A stretch of 44,858 nucleotides of DNA, taken from positions 1-44,858 of the forward strand of contig JARKOV010000155.1 of assembly GCA_029975965.1 (NCBI GenBank), written 5' to 3'. The notes under the pieces are model-generated. The model had not been told where the DNA came from. It saw only the letters and a program-made list of their open reading frames with translations, and searched no databases. Below are positions 7,603 to 15,086 of the stretch, one piece after another; positions within the stretch are counted from its first letter, which is position 1; the number at the start of each line of letters is the position of its first letter. A program made the translations under genes and the position numbers. Source of the DNA: Anaerolinea sp. GTDB taxonomy: Bacteria > Chloroflexota > Anaerolineae > Anaerolineales > Anaerolineaceae.

Positions 7603-8457
7603 ATGACAAACGCAGACACAAATGAGATCATCTCCTATTTCAAGGCGCAAGGACCCATGACCGACCCGCGCACGCATGCTCACCTTTACGCGGATCTGCC
7701 GGAGGACGTCGCCGGGTTGGTGAAAGTGGTGCAAGGGCTGCAGGTGCACATCTTCTGGAGCAAAGCCTACCAACTGGAGCTGAGCCAGGAACGGGAAGCC
7801 GAGGTGACCATCCGCCCGGTGTGGCGAAAACTGCCGCGCATCCTCGAGCTGGACCCCGCTCCGCTGAGCCAGTCTCGATCGTTCGAGCGCAAGCTGGTGG
7901 GCAACTGCCGCGACTTCACCGTGCTCGCCGTCTCCATGCTGCGCTCCAGGGGAATCGCCGCCCGCTCTCGCTGCGGCTTCGGCACCTATTTTACGCCGGG
8001 CAAGTTCGAAGACCATTGGGTATTCGAGTATTGGGATGTTAACCAGCAACGCTGGACGATGACGGACGCTCAGATCGATGCGGTGCAGCGGGAGATGCTC
8101 AACCTCCCCTTCGATCCGTTGGATTTGCCTCCCGGCGCCTTCGTCACCGGCGGAGAAGCCTGGTTGATGGCACGGCGGGGTGAGGCCGACCCAGATCGCT
8201 TCGGGATTTTCGAGTGGAAAGGGATGGACTTCATCAAGGGCAACCTGCTGCGCGACCTGCTGGCACTGAACAAGTTCGAAGTGCTGCCCTGGGATTTCTG
8301 GGGGATCGTGGAAAGGCCGGCTGCTGAGATGAGCGAGGAAGAACTGGCGCAGCTCGACCGGCTGGCTGAGATTTGCGCCCGGGCGGATATAAGCGTTGCG
8401 CACGAGACCCTGGCGTCCACCCCCGCCTACCAGGCGCCGCCGGAATGGGCTGATTAG
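7603..8457 (+). CDS. Transglutaminase-like cysteine protein
   Basis: A 284-residue protein with a transglutaminase-like fold. The expected triad is visible: C102 in VGNCRDFTVLAVSMLRSRGI, H138 in EDHWVFEYWD and D155 in RWTMTDAQ. The helix after the Cys (AVSMLRSRGIAARSRCGFG) is typical. Family members cleave or crosslink peptides through a Cys-His-Asp triad. This one lacks a signal peptide and membrane segments, so it is probably cytoplasmic. The N-terminal 80 residues and the C-terminal 110 residues are extra and unrecognised. It has its own promoter and a Shine-Dalgarno site, ends in a strong shared terminator and looks monocistronic. Confidence 0.82.
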   Translation: MTNADTNEIISYFKAQGPMTDPRTHAHLYADLPEDVAGLVKVVQGLQVHIFWSKAYQLELSQEREAEVTIRPVWRKLPRILELDPAPLSQSRSFERKLVGNCRDFTVLAVSMLRSRGIAARSRCGFGTYFTPGKFEDHWVFEYWDVNQQRWTMTDAQIDAVQREMLNLPFDPLDLPPGAFVTGGEAWLMARRGEADPDRFGIFEWKGMDFIKGNLLRDLLALNKFEVLPWDFWGIVERPAAEMSEEELAQLDRLAEICARADISVAHETLASTPAYQAPPEWAD

Positions 8458-8499
8458 CTCAAAGGCGTGCGAGTGATCAACACACGCACGCCTTTGAGC
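8457..8499. terminator. Bidirectional terminator hairpin
   Basis: GCTCAAAGGCGTGCG (8457-8471) pairs perfectly with CGCACGCCTTTGAGC (8485-8499), a 15-bp stem with a 13-base loop. It lies between the convergent stops of the transglutaminase-like gene (8457) and the alpha/beta hydrolase gene (8518) and can serve both. There is no long U-tract. Confidence 0.7.
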
Positions 8500-8517
8500 G
8501 AAGAGGGATGCGCAGGG

Positions 8518-9519
8518 TTATTTGATCCCCTTCCAAAAGCCGTCCACCACTTCCGCGATATCCGTCATGCGATCGAAGTGTGGCATTCCCAGGCTGGGAA
8601 CCAGGCGAACCGCCTGCCAGAGTGGATTTTTGAGCAACAATTCCGGCAGCGCCTTGAAATTGGAGTACGGATCCCGGTCGTAAATTGCCAGCGTCGGAGT
8701 GCGCAGCCGCTCGTAAATCGCGGCGCGGACGTGCGGGGTGAACAGTTTCCCGCTCAAGAAATACAGCGGGGCGTGTTCTGCTCCCGGCTGGTGAGCGGTC
8801 GCGTACGCATACTCCACCATCCCCGGCGGGATCGGCCCGAAAAAGCTCTTCCCCAGGAAAAATTCAATGCTCGAATGCGTAGCGATGAGATCGAAAAGGG
8901 GTCTCGCCCACAGAGGAAAGGTGAAAACCAGGTGAATGAGATTGCTTAATCCGCTAACCCGGTTGATCGATGCGCTTGTGCTTGCCTGTCGGCGATTCAG
9001 CCCGGTTGGGGAAATGAAAACTAAGGAATTGACCAGGTCTGGACGGGCCAATGCGACTCGCGCGGCAAATTCGCAGCCCAGCGAAAGAGCGATCACATCC
9101 GCCGGCTGGTCGAGGCATTCTTCGAGAAATTCCTGCAAGGCTTTGGTGTACAGGTCAGGCGAATACACCCGCTCAGCGCGATCTGAAAACCCGAATCCGG
9201 GCAGATCGAGAGCGTAAACCGGACGAGTAGTGCGATAATGGGCGAAGATCGGGCTCATTTCGTAAGCGCTGGCTGCCGCATTGACGCTGTGCACCAGAAC
9301 CAACGGCCTCCCACCGGCCTGCCGGTCAACATAATAATTGATTCTGCCCGCCGACTTGCTATAGAGCGTTTCTCGATCCGCAGGGATCGCATCTGAAATG
9401 GGCATGCGGTGATTGATGCCGTATTGGCTGTAAAGGATCCAGCCGCCAAACGCACCCAGCAAGAAACCGCCCAGCGACAAACCTCGACGCGTGTATCTCC
9501 GTTGCACAACCTGACCCAT
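8518..9519 (-). CDS. Alpha/beta hydrolase, membrane-anchored
   Basis: A 333-residue alpha/beta-hydrolase-fold protein. The nucleophile elbow is IALSLGCEF (S146), the acid is D281 or D283 (IYDRDPYS) and the catalytic His is H314 (GMPHFD). The oxyanion region LVLVHSVNAAASAYE and LDLPGFGFSD are also typical. An N-terminal Arg-rich segment followed by LGGFLLGAFGGWILY (residues 16-30) suggests a signal anchor. The substrate cannot be told from sequence. AGGAGGAAG lies just before the ATG, and a TATAAT box lies on the minus strand at 9557-9552. The gene ends at a terminator shared with its convergent neighbour. Confidence 0.87.
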   Translation of the reverse strand: MGQVVQRRYTRRGLSLGGFLLGAFGGWILYSQYGINHRMPISDAIPADRETLYSKSAGRINYYVDRQAGGRPLVLVHSVNAAASAYEMSPIFAHYRTTRPVYALDLPGFGFSDRAERVYSPDLYTKALQEFLEECLDQPADVIALSLGCEFAARVALARPDLVNSLVFISPTGLNRRQASTSASINRVSGLSNLIHLVFTFPLWARPLFDLIATHSSIEFFLGKSFFGPIPPGMVEYAYATAHQPGAEHAPLYFLSGKLFTPHVRAAIYERLRTPTLAIYDRDPYSNFKALPELLLKNPLWQAVRLVPSLGMPHFDRMTDIAEVVDGFWKGIK

Positions 9520-9642
9520 ATCTTCCTCCTGCGCCCCTGACTGTACCCCCGATTATAAAGGTTTTCTCTGGACTCTGGGTGATCAACTTCCTGTTCGCGC
9601 TCGAACTGACACCGCCATGCGAAAGGCTGCCTGAAGACGGGA

Positions 9643-10896
9643 TCAGCGCATGGCGCGCAAGACAGGCGCACGGAACCAGGTGAGGATCGAAGAAGCCAAC
9701 ACAACGGCGCCGAAAATCGAGGCCGCCAGCGGGGGGCCGATTTGGGAGGCCAGCGCGCCGATGAACAGCGATCCCAATGGCTGCCCGCCAAACAAGATCA
9801 ACACGAAAATGCCCATCACCCTCCCGCGCAATTCATCGGGCGCCTCGGTCTGCAGCAGGGCGTTGGAGATATTCCCCCACACCAGCATTCCCCACCCCAT
9901 CACGGCAAACAGCGCCATCGAAGCGGGTATCCAACGCAATTGGGCGAAGATCAATGTCGAAATTGGCAGGATCAGCGTGGCGAGCGATAACATCCGACCG
10001 CGCGCACCGCGCCGGCCTAACGAGGCGACCATCAGCGCGCCCACCAGCGAACCGATGCCGCGCGCCGAGAGCAAACCGCCGTTCAGGCGCACGTCCCCAC
10101 CCAGCACATCCACCGCCCATGCCGGCACGAGGGTCATCAAGCTGAAACCAAACACAGCATACACCACCAGGTTAAGCAGCAAAGTGCGCGTCGCCGTGTT
10201 ATTCCAGGAATATTGGATGCCTTCGCGCAACTCCGCCAGCGCCGAGCCGACCCGCGCTCGCGGTACGTGGGCGGGGATGTTCATCCGCGATAACGCGAAC
10301 AGCATGGCCGTGAACGACAGCGCGTTGGCGGCAAAGCACCAACCAGGTCCTAGCAGCGCGTACGCCACGCCGCCCACCGCTGGGCCGAGCACCGTCGCCA
10401 GGTGAAAGATGGTTGCATTCAGGGCAATTGCGTTGGTCAGGTCATCCCGACCAACCAGCTCCATGATAAAGCCATTCCGCGAAGGACCATCGAAGGCGTT
10501 CGCCGTGCCGGAGATGAACGCCATCAGCAAGATATGCCAGGCTTGAATGACATTCGTAAAGACCAGCACCGAGATCACCAGGGAGAGGGTCATCATCACG
10601 GCGTTGGTGATCATCAGCATGGTGCGGCGCGACACCCGATCGGCGATGACTCCGCCGTACAGGGTGAACAGCCAGATTGGAATCCCCCAGGTGAAGCTCA
10701 CGTAACCCAGGTAGGCGGTCGACTGGGTCAGTTCATAGATCAAGTACCCCTGGGCGGTGCTTTGCATCCAGCCGCCGATCGAGGAGACGAATTGACCACC
10801 CGCCCATAAGCGATAATTGGGATGCTGCATGGCAGCAAACGTATCGCGGGCGCGCATTCGTAACCCGGCGCGCAAACTGCCCAGGAAGCTCACCAC
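9643..10896 (-). CDS. MFS transporter (EntS/MFS_3-like)
   Basis: A 417-residue major facilitator protein with about 12 transmembrane segments. It starts at a GTG and has the usual opening for this subgroup (FAAMQHPNYRLWAGGQFVSSIGGWMQ). The loop 2-3 motif is GGVIADRVSRR, and GLLSARGIGSLVGALMVA marks the second half. The subgroup resembles enterobactin-exporter-type MFS_3 permeases, proton-driven exporters of small molecules. The substrate is unknown. The HD-domain gene lies 27 bp upstream in the same direction, so the two are probably co-transcribed. Confidence 0.88.
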   Translation of the reverse strand: MVSFLGSLRAGLRMRARDTFAAMQHPNYRLWAGGQFVSSIGGWMQSTAQGYLIYELTQSTAYLGYVSFTWGIPIWLFTLYGGVIADRVSRRTMLMITNAVMMTLSLVISVLVFTNVIQAWHILLMAFISGTANAFDGPSRNGFIMELVGRDDLTNAIALNATIFHLATVLGPAVGGVAYALLGPGWCFAANALSFTAMLFALSRMNIPAHVPRARVGSALAELREGIQYSWNNTATRTLLLNLVVYAVFGFSLMTLVPAWAVDVLGGDVRLNGGLLSARGIGSLVGALMVASLGRRGARGRMLSLATLILPISTLIFAQLRWIPASMALFAVMGWGMLVWGNISNALLQTEAPDELRGRVMGIFVLILFGGQPLGSLFIGALASQIGPPLAASIFGAVVLASSILTWFRAPVLRAMR

Positions 10897-10923
10897 AATG
10901 TATCCCTAAAGAAGATGATTGGG

Positions 10924-11454
10924 TCAGCGCGCATAACGCTGCCAGTCAACGCCCCACCGGTCCAACACGCCTGTCGCAACCCAGCCACCGCGTGCTCGCT
11001 GGTTAGCCCAGCGAATCGTCTCTGCTTCCCGCGCTTTCGGCGTGCACAATCGACGCGGATCTGGATTGATTCCCGCGCGGGCCAGCTCGAGCCGGTCTGA
11101 ATCCCAACACACCTGCACGGTGACGTCCGAATCGCAACCACCGGCGGTGTGGTGGCGGATCGCATGGACGAGCATCCGGAACCCCTCGTCATCCAACTTG
11201 ATCCAGGGGTCGCGGATTCGCTCCGCGAAATCGGCCCCGCGCGGCCCGTGTTGGTGGTCGCCGCCTTCCGAATAACGCTGCGAGTCGTGCAGCAAGGCGA
11301 AATACTCCACCACATCCATCCGGGCACCGGTCGATTCCGCCAGCAGCATCCCATTTTCCATCACCCGCGCCCAATGGAATATCCCGTGGATGCCATGAAT
11401 ATGGATCCGGAGCTGTTCGAGCAGGTAAGTGACGAATTTTGGTTCGATTAACAT
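10924..11454 (-). CDS. HD-domain metal-dependent phosphohydrolase
   Basis: A 176-residue protein with an HD-type histidine/aspartate pattern: HIHGIFHWARV region (H20, H23, H27), the HD pair at H56-D57 (FALLHDSQR) and H66/H68 in GGDHQHGPRG. HD proteins bind divalent metals and hydrolyse phosphoester or nucleotide bonds. The short length without other domains points to a nucleotidase or similar. Its C-terminal 40 residues are Arg-rich and not conserved in any way I recognise. The -10 box lies 13 bases before the ATG, so the leader is very short. It is first in an operon with the MFS transporter. Confidence 0.75.
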   Translation of the reverse strand: MLIEPKFVTYLLEQLRIHIHGIHGIFHWARVMENGMLLAESTGARMDVVEYFALLHDSQRYSEGGDHQHGPRGADFAERIRDPWIKLDDEGFRMLVHAIRHHTAGGCDSDVTVQVCWDSDRLELARAGINPDPRRLCTPKAREAETIRWANQRARGGWVATGVLDRWGVDWQRYAR

Positions 11455-11475
11455 GGAATACCTGTGTATTATAAT
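11448..11475. promoter_or_regulatory. Divergent promoters sharing one palindromic -10 box
   Basis: ATTATAAT (11468-11475) is a perfect palindrome and reads as a consensus -10 on both strands: TATAAT at 11470-11475 (plus) and 11473-11468 (minus). The plus promoter has TTAACA at 11448-11453 with a 16-base spacer. That -35 box overlaps the start codon of the HD gene (11454-11452). Transcription in the two directions should be mutually exclusive. Confidence 0.6.
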
Positions 11476-11495
11476 GGTGATTCTTTTCAGCTTCT

Positions 11496-12071
11496 ATGCA
11501 AAAACAGGCTGCCGGATTTATCTTCCTTTCCTTGCTCGCCGCGATCGTTCTCCTTTTATGCGCGCCGGGGCTGCGCGATTCCACCGGCTCGAGCGCCGAC
11601 GTGCTGGCCCAGGACGCGACTGACGATCCATATCTCTTTTTGACTCAGCAACCCACCTCGAATGGGGGATATCCCCAACCCACCGATGCGGGGTATGCTC
11701 AGCCAACCGGCCCTGCCAACCCGACCACCCCACCTCCCATCCTCACCCCGCTGACCACCACCCCCGGTTCGGTTACCCCCACCTGGGATGTGTTGACCCC
11801 TTTTCCGACGGCAGGTCGCAACCTTTTTGGCACCGAAGATGCCGAGATTAGCAGCGCCAGAGTGACCCCCCCCGCAACAACCACAGCCACACCAAGTCCA
11901 ACCCCCACAGGATCACCCGTGGCCAGTGCGACGCCAACCTTCTTTCAGAGCCTGGAATTCAACCGCCAATTCTTTGTGATCGGGTTTCTGATCCCACTCG
12001 GCCTATTGGTGCTAGGCTGGCTCGGTTACCGCCTTCTCCGCAGTGGAGAATTTTCGGGAAAAGGCGAATAA
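11496..12071 (+). CDS. Thr/Pro-rich secreted or anchored protein
   Basis: A 191-residue protein with a signal peptide-like N-terminus (FIFLSLLAAIVLLLCAP, about 8-24), a long Thr/Pro/Gly-rich middle (about 45-150) without predicted fold, and a transmembrane helix near the C-terminus (FFVIGFLIPLGLLVLGWLGY, about 159-178) followed by a short basic tail. The layout fits a type I membrane protein whose extracytoplasmic part is a disordered, possibly glycosylated stalk. I recognise no family and no function. It has its own promoter within the divergent region. GC-rich codon use matches the neighbours. Confidence 0.75.
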   Translation: MQKQAAGFIFLSLLAAIVLLLCAPGLRDSTGSSADVLAQDATDDPYLFLTQQPTSNGGYPQPTDAGYAQPTGPANPTTPPPILTPLTTTPGSVTPTWDVLTPFPTAGRNLFGTEDAEISSARVTPPATTTATPSPTPTGSPVASATPTFFQSLEFNRQFFVIGFLIPLGLLVLGWLGYRLLRSGEFSGKGE

Positions 12072-12099
12072 ATTGCTACCAATGTTCTCCAATTTGGTT

Positions 12100-12105
12100 T
12101 ATAAT
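12100..12105 (+). promoter_or_regulatory. -10 box for the small Cys/Gly-rich gene
   Basis: TATAAT at 12100-12105, about 47 bases before the ATG at 12153. No convincing -35 is seen at normal spacing. A strong AAGGAGAG (12138-12145) precedes the ATG by 7 bases. Confidence 0.45.
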
Positions 12106-12152
12106 AAGTCAGGTTTTCTTATCGATATTCATTTGCGAAGGAGAGAGCAGCT

Positions 12153-12335
12153 ATGTCCGATGGCAATTGTGCGTGTGGTGGGACTTGCGGGTGCGGTGGA
12201 AACCATGCCCATTCCGAGCAGGTGTACCTGACCAAGGATGAATACATCGTGCGCCTGGAACAGTACTTAAACGACTTGAAAGCTGAGATTAAGGCGGTTG
12301 AAGAAGAGCTGATGCAGCTCCGCCAACCCGCGTAA
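12153..12335 (+). CDS. 60-residue Cys/Gly-rich coiled-coil protein
   Basis: A short protein in two parts. The N-terminus (residues 1-20) reads MSDGNCACGGTCGCGGNHAH, with four Cys in two CxC pairs and two His, a likely metal-binding knuckle. The rest is one amphipathic helix (about 26-57, LEQYLNDLKAEIKAVEEELM), which could form a coiled coil. The Shine-Dalgarno site AAGGAGAG is the clearest in this region, so the protein is probably well expressed. A terminator hairpin follows 21 bp after the stop. I do not recognise a named family. Metal storage or a small regulatory zinc protein are possible; neither is shown. Confidence 0.8.
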   Translation: MSDGNCACGGTCGCGGNHAHSEQVYLTKDEYIVRLEQYLNDLKAEIKAVEEELMQLRQPA

Positions 12336-12356
12336 CCCTCTACCAGATTAACCGAT

Positions 12357-12387
12357 GAACCACGCCCCAGTCTGGCTGGCGTGGTTC
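12357..12387 (+). terminator. Terminator of the small Cys/Gly-rich gene
   Basis: GAACCACGCC (12357-12366) pairs with GGCGTGGTTC (12378-12387) around an 11-base loop and is followed by an AT-rich run (AATATTTATT). It is the first of three hairpins in the 319-bp gene-free stretch 12336-12654. Confidence 0.65.
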
Positions 12388-12423
12388 AATATTTATTAGA
12401 AGATCTCTCAAAAACTGGCACTC

Positions 12424-12498
12424 TGTCAAATGTGAATTGAAGGGTTCTATTGGGGGACTCGCCCCCATTAGAACCCTTCAGATTCAGTCTGACTGACA
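12424..12498. repeat. Long perfect hairpin with extended outer arms
   Basis: TGAAGGGTTCTA (12438-12449) and TGGGGG (12451-12456) pair with CCCCCA (12462-12467) and TAGAACCCTTCA (12469-12480); the only mismatch is the T/T between the two blocks, and the loop is ACTCG. Outside this 18-bp stem, partial pairing continues through TGTGAAT/GATTCA-like segments to TGTCA (12424-12428) and TGACA (12494-12498). No gene ends or begins within 80 bp on either side, so it is more than an ordinary terminator needs. Confidence 0.6.
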
Positions 12499-12510
12499 AT
12501 TAGATGTAGG

Positions 12511-12545
12511 GGTGTTTTACAACGGCTGTGCCGCTGCAAAACACC
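12511..12545. repeat. Third hairpin of the gene-free stretch
   Basis: GGTGTTTT (12511-12518) pairs with AAAACACC (12538-12545), and CGGC (12523-12526) with GCCG (12530-12533), with two internal mismatches and a TGT loop. A further short palindrome, CCAAATTTGG, lies near 12609-12618. The remaining bases up to 12654 show nothing I can name. Confidence 0.5.
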
Positions 12546-12654
12546 TCAAATTCAAGTCGCTTGTGCCTCTGGCTGAGTAGGTTCGTTTAATAAGGATTCT
12601 TGCTAAAACCCATCCCAAATTTGGTGGATGAATATATCGTGACCAGGGAAGCGC

Positions 12655-12879
12655 TTAGATTGGGATCACGACTTTCTCAAATACAATCAGGCAGAAAGCG
12701 CCCAATACGCAGACCATCATGAACAAGAGCAGGGTGATCACAAAGCGTTGCGCCGGGGTCATTCCTAAAAAATGTGACCTAGGGCGAAGGCGCCTGGTTG
12801 GATATTCGGTCTCCTCGCTCACCGGTTCAGGGGTCTCTTCGAATGAAGATGTCGCTTCATTGCGCAAATCGTCTAGCAT
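12655..12879 (-). CDS. 74-residue single-pass membrane protein
   Basis: The frame from the ATG at 12879 gives 74 residues: an acidic N-terminal half (MLDDLRNEATSSFEETPEPV), a basic patch (TRRLRPRSHFLG) and one transmembrane helix (FVITLLLFMMVCVLGAFCLIVF, about 47-68). The longer frame upstream lies inside birA and lacks support. AGAGGTGG precedes this ATG at good distance, which decides the start. It follows birA by 13 bp in the same direction and is probably co-transcribed. I recognise no family. Topology by the positive-inside rule would place the N-terminus in the cytoplasm. Confidence 0.72.
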   Translation of the reverse strand: MLDDLRNEATSSFEETPEPVSEETEYPTRRLRPRSHFLGMTPAQRFVITLLLFMMVCVLGAFCLIVFEKVVIPI

Positions 12880-12892
12880 GATTCCACCTCTT

Positions 12893-13675
12893 TCAATTTT
12901 GCACTGGCCGCAGGTGCACATCGCCTGCAGCGAGAAGAATGTTCTTTCCACTGGCGAGGCGCAAACTGAGATTGCCATCCCGGTCTACACCGGCGAGCTC
13001 ACCCACCACTGCATCCGCACCTGGCGGCTGCACCACGACCTGTTCCCCGCGAAAAGCCAGGCGTTTTTCCCAGGCTGCCACGAAGCGCTGGCTGCCGATG
13101 TCCTTCCGCCAGGCCTGGAAAGCGATCAGAATAGCCTGGAGCAGCCCCAAACGGTCCACCGGGCTGCCCAACTCGCTTTCCACACAGGTCGCAGGGAACA
13201 GCAACGACTCAGCCGGCGGTACTGATCGGGGTGCAACATTCACGCCAACCCCCACCACCAGCGCCTGCAAGCGCTCACCGCTCCAGACCGACTCTGCCAG
13301 GATGCCACAAACTTTCTGACGCCCCAGCAGCACGTCGTTCGGCCACTTGATCGATGGACTCAGCCCGTAGCTCTCCAGCACAAGCGCCACGCTCAAGCCG
13401 GCCAACGGCGAAAATAAGGGGATATGCTCGCCTTCGCCGCCAGCAGGCCGGATGACCAGGCTGAATGCCAGCGCCGCGCCCGGAACGGTGACCCACTGAC
13501 GGCCCATCCGCCCGCGACCGCTGGTTTGCTGGTCGGCCAGGACCAACGCCATGTCCGGGGCGCCTGACTCCGCCCAGGCCAGGGCTTCATCATTGGTCGA
13601 GCCGATCGAATCGTAAAATCGCACATCGGGAATGGAAAGGTTCAACAACGCCTGGCGCAATGGACGCAAATCCAT
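12893..13675 (-). CDS. birA: Biotin-[acetyl-CoA-carboxylase] ligase, group I
   Basis: A 260-residue biotin protein ligase. It forms biotinyl-AMP and transfers biotin to a Lys of carboxylase carrier domains. The biotin/ATP-binding loop is SGRGRMGRQW (52-61), KWPND is at 110-114 and the following Lys at 121 (KVCGILAE). The C-terminal SH3-like domain (about 215-260, GELAGVDRDGNLSLRLASG) is present. There is no N-terminal DNA-binding domain, so it is the group I, non-repressor type. The -10 box TACAAT ends 7 bases before the ATG, which suggests a leaderless mRNA. A small membrane protein gene follows. Confidence 0.93.
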   Translation of the reverse strand: MDLRPLRQALLNLSIPDVRFYDSIGSTNDEALAWAESGAPDMALVLADQQTSGRGRMGRQWVTVPGAALAFSLVIRPAGGEGEHIPLFSPLAGLSVALVLESYGLSPSIKWPNDVLLGRQKVCGILAESVWSGERLQALVVGVGVNVAPRSVPPAESLLFPATCVESELGSPVDRLGLLQAILIAFQAWRKDIGSQRFVAAWEKRLAFRGEQVVVQPPGADAVVGELAGVDRDGNLSLRLASGKNILLAAGDVHLRPVQN

Positions 13676-13682
13676 AAATTAG

Positions 13683-13713
13683 ATTGTACACGAAAAACCG
13701 AACGTGTTAAAAT
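13683..13713. promoter_or_regulatory. Superimposed divergent promoters, birA and SPFH gene
   Basis: Minus strand: TTAACA (13710-13705), 16-base spacer, TACAAT (13688-13683), 7 bases before the birA ATG. Plus strand: TTGTAC (13684-13689), 18-base spacer, TAAAAT (13708-13713). The -35 of each occupies the -10 of the other, so the two promoters cover the same 30 bp and should exclude each other. The plus start would fall near 13720. Confidence 0.5.
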
Positions 13714-13733
13714 TACAGGATGCCAACAAAATT

Positions 13734-13762
13734 CACCCGGAATCGGTTAACCGGGTGTTTTT
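13734..13762 (+). terminator. Intrinsic terminator in the leader of the SPFH gene
   Basis: CACCCGG (13734-13740), a 10-base loop, CCGGGTG (13751-13757) and TTTTT (13758-13762). It points along the plus strand although no plus-strand gene ends upstream: birA is divergent and starts at 13675. It therefore sits between the predicted plus promoter and the 13828 gene, as an attenuator would. A second start, with TATACT at 13799-13804, could by-pass it. Confidence 0.6.
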
Positions 13763-13827
13763 GATGCATTTTTGACGGCACAATCGGCTTTCCAACTTTA
13801 TACTTGAGGTGACATCCGGAGGAGTCT

Positions 13828-14883
13828 ATGAATATTCAATCTTTGACACAGGTTTTAGTCGGCGTGGCCTGGTTCGCCGTCGTCGTCGCCGTGATTCTCG
13901 TCGTCATGCGCGCATCGCGCAACCAGGATACCAAAGGCGGGGGGCGGATTATCCTCGGCCTGGTCCTGCTGGCCCTTTTGTTGACCACAATGAGCTCCGG
14001 TTTGGTCTTCATCAACCCGGAAGAGCGCGGCGTGGTCATCTCGGCAGTTGCGCCGAAGGGGTATCGAGAGCAAGCCCTCGAGCCGGGTCTGAAGTTCATC
14101 ATCCCTTTTGCCGAATCGGTCGTCCGTTATCCCATCTCGCGGCAGACGTACACCATGTCGATGGTTTCATCGCCAGGGGTGACGCCTAACGACGACTCGA
14201 TCGCCGCTCGCACGGCGGACGGCCAGGAAATTCTGGTGGATGCCTCGGTCATCTACCAGATCGACCCGCTCAAAGCCGTCCAGGTGCACATCCAGTGGCA
14301 AAATCGCTACATCAATGATCTCGTTCGCCCGCAGGCGCGTGGCATCATCCGCGACGTCATATCGCAATTCGGGGTAGAAGAGGTCGTCTCCTCGCAACGC
14401 GAGACGATGGTCGCAGAATTGAACGAGCGAATGGCCACCAAATTGGCCGATAACGGCTTCTTGTTGGTCGATTTCGTCTTGCGCAACATCACCTTCTCGC
14501 CCGAGTACGCGGCCTCGGTAGAACAAAAGCAGATTGCCGAACAGCAGGCCCAGCAGGCTCGTTTTGTGGTCGAATCTAAGCGCCAGGAAGCCGAGCAAGC
14601 CCGCCAGGTCGCCCAAGGCTCCGCGGATGCCGTGGTGATCAAAGCCAAGGCGGACGCTGAGGCGCGCCTGATCCAGGCGGATGCCGAGGCGCGCTCGCTG
14701 GAGCTGATTGCCAGAGCGCTCAAAGAAAACCCCTCTTTGCTAAATTACCAGTACATCAGCAAACTTTCGCCCAACCTGCAGGTCATGCTGCTGCCCAGCG
14801 ACAGCCCATTCTTGCTTCCCTTCCCCGGAGATTTGCAGACGGTGACCGTCCAGCCAACCGCAGAGCCTCAAACCAACCCATAG
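13828..14883 (+). CDS. Prohibitin-like SPFH membrane protein
   Basis: A 351-residue prohibitin/SPFH protein. Two N-terminal hydrophobic segments (about 7-27 and 40-62) are followed by the SPFH domain (EERGVVISAVAPKGYREQALEPGLKFIIPF, about 66-95, to about 240), including VDASVIYQIDP and the NDLVRPQARGIIRDVISQF segment. The C-terminal region (EQKQIAEQQAQQARFVVESKR, about 231-300) is a long Ala/Glu/Gln coiled coil, and the tail is Thr/Pro-rich. Prohibitins form ring-shaped membrane scaffolds that regulate proteases and lipid domains. GGAGGAG lies just before the ATG. This is a third SPFH protein in the window, more canonical than the pair at 294-3319. Confidence 0.92.
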   Translation: MNIQSLTQVLVGVAWFAVVVAVILVVMRASRNQDTKGGGRIILGLVLLALLLTTMSSGLVFINPEERGVVISAVAPKGYREQALEPGLKFIIPFAESVVRYPISRQTYTMSMVSSPGVTPNDDSIAARTADGQEILVDASVIYQIDPLKAVQVHIQWQNRYINDLVRPQARGIIRDVISQFGVEEVVSSQRETMVAELNERMATKLADNGFLLVDFVLRNITFSPEYAASVEQKQIAEQQAQQARFVVESKRQEAEQARQVAQGSADAVVIKAKADAEARLIQADAEARSLELIARALKENPSLLNYQYISKLSPNLQVMLLPSDSPFLLPFPGDLQTVTVQPTAEPQTNP

Positions 14884-14978
14884 ATATCGACATCGGTGCT
14901 GCTTTGCTGTTGAAGGGAAAATCTCGAATAACGAACCTATCTTCATCAGCTTAAGCAGGTACCCGAGATTATGGAATA

Positions 14979-15008
14979 ACATAGGAGCGGCGATCGTCGC
15001 TCCTATGT
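14979..15008. terminator. 30-base palindrome after the SPFH gene
   Basis: ACATAGGAGCG (14979-14989) pairs with CGCTCCTATGT (14998-15008), and the centre CGATCG is itself palindromic; the whole is a 30-base palindrome with a single G/T mismatch. It lies 96 bp after the SPFH stop and just before the selD promoter. A second weaker repeat, AATCTCG (14920-14926) with CGAGATT (14964-14970), lies upstream. Confidence 0.6.
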
Positions 15009-15027
15009 CATTTGATGAACCCATGAG

Positions 15028-15033
15028 TATAAT
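15028..15033 (+). promoter_or_regulatory. -10 box for the selD operon
   Basis: TATAAT at 15028-15033, 53 bases before the selD ATG. I find no good -35 at normal spacing. The ribosome-binding site GAGGAGT (15076-15082) lies 4-5 bases before the ATG at 15087 and supports that start against the downstream GTG at 15195. Confidence 0.45.
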
Positions 15034-15086
15034 GGTACCAGTTTGCCGCACTGGCAGCTTGCAACCCCCGTGATCGAGGAGTCTCG

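Noticed and set aside
7495..8403. 302-codon minus-strand open frame opposite the transglutaminase-like gene
   Set aside because: The plus-strand gene has promoter, ribosome-binding site and a catalytic triad; the opposite frame is rich in His/Gln/Arg and unlike a protein.
12880..12978. N-terminal extension of the small membrane protein into birA
   Set aside because: It lies wholly in the other frame of birA; the ATG at 12879 has its own AGAGGTGG.
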